A stretch of DNA of 64,000 nucleotides from NCBI GenBank assembly GCA_905250025.1, contig CAJNOJ010000188.1, forward strand, positions 62,001-126,000, read 5' to 3'. Source of the DNA: Adineta ricciae. Taxonomy: Eukaryota; Rotifera; Eurotatoria; Adinetida; Adinetidae. Positions within the stretch are counted from its first letter, which is position 1; the number at the start of each line of letters is the position of its first letter. This document shows, piece after piece, positions 62,521 through 64,000 of this stretch. Position numbers and translations under genes: made by a program. The notes under the pieces were generated by a model. The model was not told the DNA's origin, searched no databases, and saw only the letters and a program-made list of their open reading frames with translations.

Positions 62521-64000
62521 GAAGATTCAATATCATAATCAATATCATTATATTTTCAATCAAACTGTCATACAAAATTATCGATATTTCATCTTGATTC
62601 ATCGTTTATCTCATGACATACCTTCAGGTGGAAGTTTTAACAATATAGAAGTTCTGTTAAGGACAATCACGATCATTGAATAGATTCGAAAAATGTGAAG
62701 AAATCAACATTAATTGAAATTCTCTATAGACGTTAGGCGTTGATCGATTTCAGATACCCATCGATTTTTCGGGAAGATCTACCAAATGATGTTCACCAGT
62801 GTTAACTAAGAAATAGTAAACCAGATTTATCGACACCCAACAATAGTTTAACGAGGATGTATAAATTCGTTAGATTAGATAGAAACATAGTTCTCCTCTT
62901 GACTTCGAATCATTTATTAATCGAAATTACAAGATTTGGATAGAACGAATTCATTACCATACCAAAAATGTCTTCTAGACAAATGGTAATAATACAGATC
63001 AATTTGAAATGTTCGAACTCACTTCCTCTGTATATAAATTGCTGCACTACTAACAACTAATGACAACAACGTTTACGCGCGAACACACACACGCACGCGC
63101 ACAGGCACACGTCGTTTCATGGACATCATTTCTAGCGTTCATATTTTCAAGCGACACGTCGTCATCTTCACCTGAAAGACGTACTTTTCGTACTGACCGC
63201 AATGACTGAATAATGTCCCGAAAAGCACCACACGACAGTAAACACAGAACGTAGTTTAAATATAATTTAATAATCACATCATGTTACATCTTCAACCAAT
63301 TACGCACACCCACACCCTCACCCTCACACCCTAGTTGTATTGGTCGCGTTCTTTAAACTATAGTGAAGGATATTACGGTCGTATGTCTTCCATCAATACA
63401 TGAAAGTCGAACCTTCCCACAGAGAGTTCAAGGTCGTAGATATACAGCGTGATTTGATTACATGAATGATGATCCATTTCTTTATTCGCTATAATGGCAT
63501 ATTGTATTTTTTTATTTATCAGTGTGTAAGATTAGAAGTGGTAAATGGTGGATTCATCCAACTGATGTACGACGCTTCGATTTGCGAAAAAAGAGATATC
63601 AAAATACATTAAAAAAAAACATAACAATGTTGACACCCCACACCCTCAAGAAAGACTCTGTATAAACGCTTTCCAAGTGCATTTTTACGCAAGCGGATGT
63701 CATTTTCCGTTCTATGCAATGTCTCAGAAGTTAACTAAGTACACAAAATATTAATATACTGAATAAGTTCGAAAGAAAAGTTCTTAATAGATAAAAACTC
63801 TTTTCCTTAGTAAAATTAACGACTGAAAACAACATCAAAGTAGAATCTGTGATGTAGAATGAAGCGGTAATCGTGCTAAGCTATATCTAGTCAAAGACAA
63901 TAAATCACGCACATTTAATTTATTCCAGGCGTTTAAATATAAAAACAATCACTTTTATGACTATATATATAGATGCATTATAGCACCTGATTCACTACTT
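62521..64000. other. intergenic, with telomere-like tracts
   Basis: No gene recognised. A CA/CG dinucleotide-rich tract lies at 63070-63112, and telomere-like CACCCACACCCTCACCCTCA sequence at about 63304-63332, with a shorter CACCCCACACCCTCA near 63636. The open frame at 63050-63277 (minus) is a by-product of the dinucleotide tract. Confidence 0.5.

Noticed and set aside
63050-63277. 75-residue minus frame with Cys/Arg/Ala repeats
   Set aside because: Derived from a CA/CG dinucleotide tract.

Overview
The window looks like part of a bdelloid rotifer genome (Adineta/Rotaria type). This is inferred from the gene set: proteins joining an arginine ADP-ribosyltransferase domain to tetratricopeptide repeats, NHL-repeat proteins, a caspase-like/NHL fusion, aminoglycoside-phosphotransferase-like and beta-lactamase-like genes, and P450 remnants. 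It is also supported by very short GT-AG introns (mostly 44-70 bp), an A+T-rich background, dense small DNA transposons, and short CCCACA/CCCTCA arrays close to the TGTGGG telomere repeat known from bdelloids. No rRNA, tRNA or CRISPR was recognised.

Layout. 1-6.2 kb is transposon territory: a 3.47-kb DNA transposon (1151-4621) with an apparently intact three-exon DDE transposase, TTA target duplication and GC-rich subterminal repeats, carrying a nested hAT-type MITE with a perfect 8-bp duplication; two more MITEs follow. 6.3-8.4 kb holds the first TPR-ADP-ribosyltransferase gene (minus). 8.4-13.4 kb is mostly repeats, a possible solo LTR and a weak TPR-like fragment. 13.4-18.8 kb carries a decayed eIF4A-like helicase, a beta-lactamase-fold hydrolase, a secreted protein of unknown function and a six-exon phosphoglycerate mutase.

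18.7-34.8 kb is a mosaic of repeated blocks joined at single N bases (21808, 24946, 28351, 29818, 31481). Each block steps back into sequence already seen, so two haplotypes or homeologous copies are probably interleaved in the assembly. The non-redundant gene order is: phosphoglycerate mutase, TPR-ART, GIY-YIG-like protein, cathepsin-like protein lacking the catalytic Cys, aminoglycoside-phosphotransferase-like kinase, secreted discoidin-like protein, S9 peptidase.

35.2-40.6 kb holds a secreted Cys-rich NHL protein, a small Mps1/TTK-like kinase and a caspase-like protein that splices in frame into an NHL propeller. 42.3-49.7 kb has a beta-1,4-galactosyltransferase, a truncated P450, a GPCR relic cut by a MITE, and a 1250-residue adenosine-deaminase-like protein with a long C-terminal region I cannot assign. 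50-53.4 kb is repeats and telomere-like tracts, 53.5-55.2 kb a mucin-like gene, and 56.2-60.3 kb two adjacent FLYWCH/MULE transposase genes, each lacking a different catalytic Asp. The last 4 kb holds foldback and MITE sequence, a P450 pseudogene and more telomere-like tracts.

There is no operon-like system. The strongest leads for novelty are the caspase-NHL fusion, the large deaminase-like protein, the unclassified transposon and the conserved dead cathepsin. Exon boundaries were read by eye from splice signals and reading-frame phase and may be off by a base or two.
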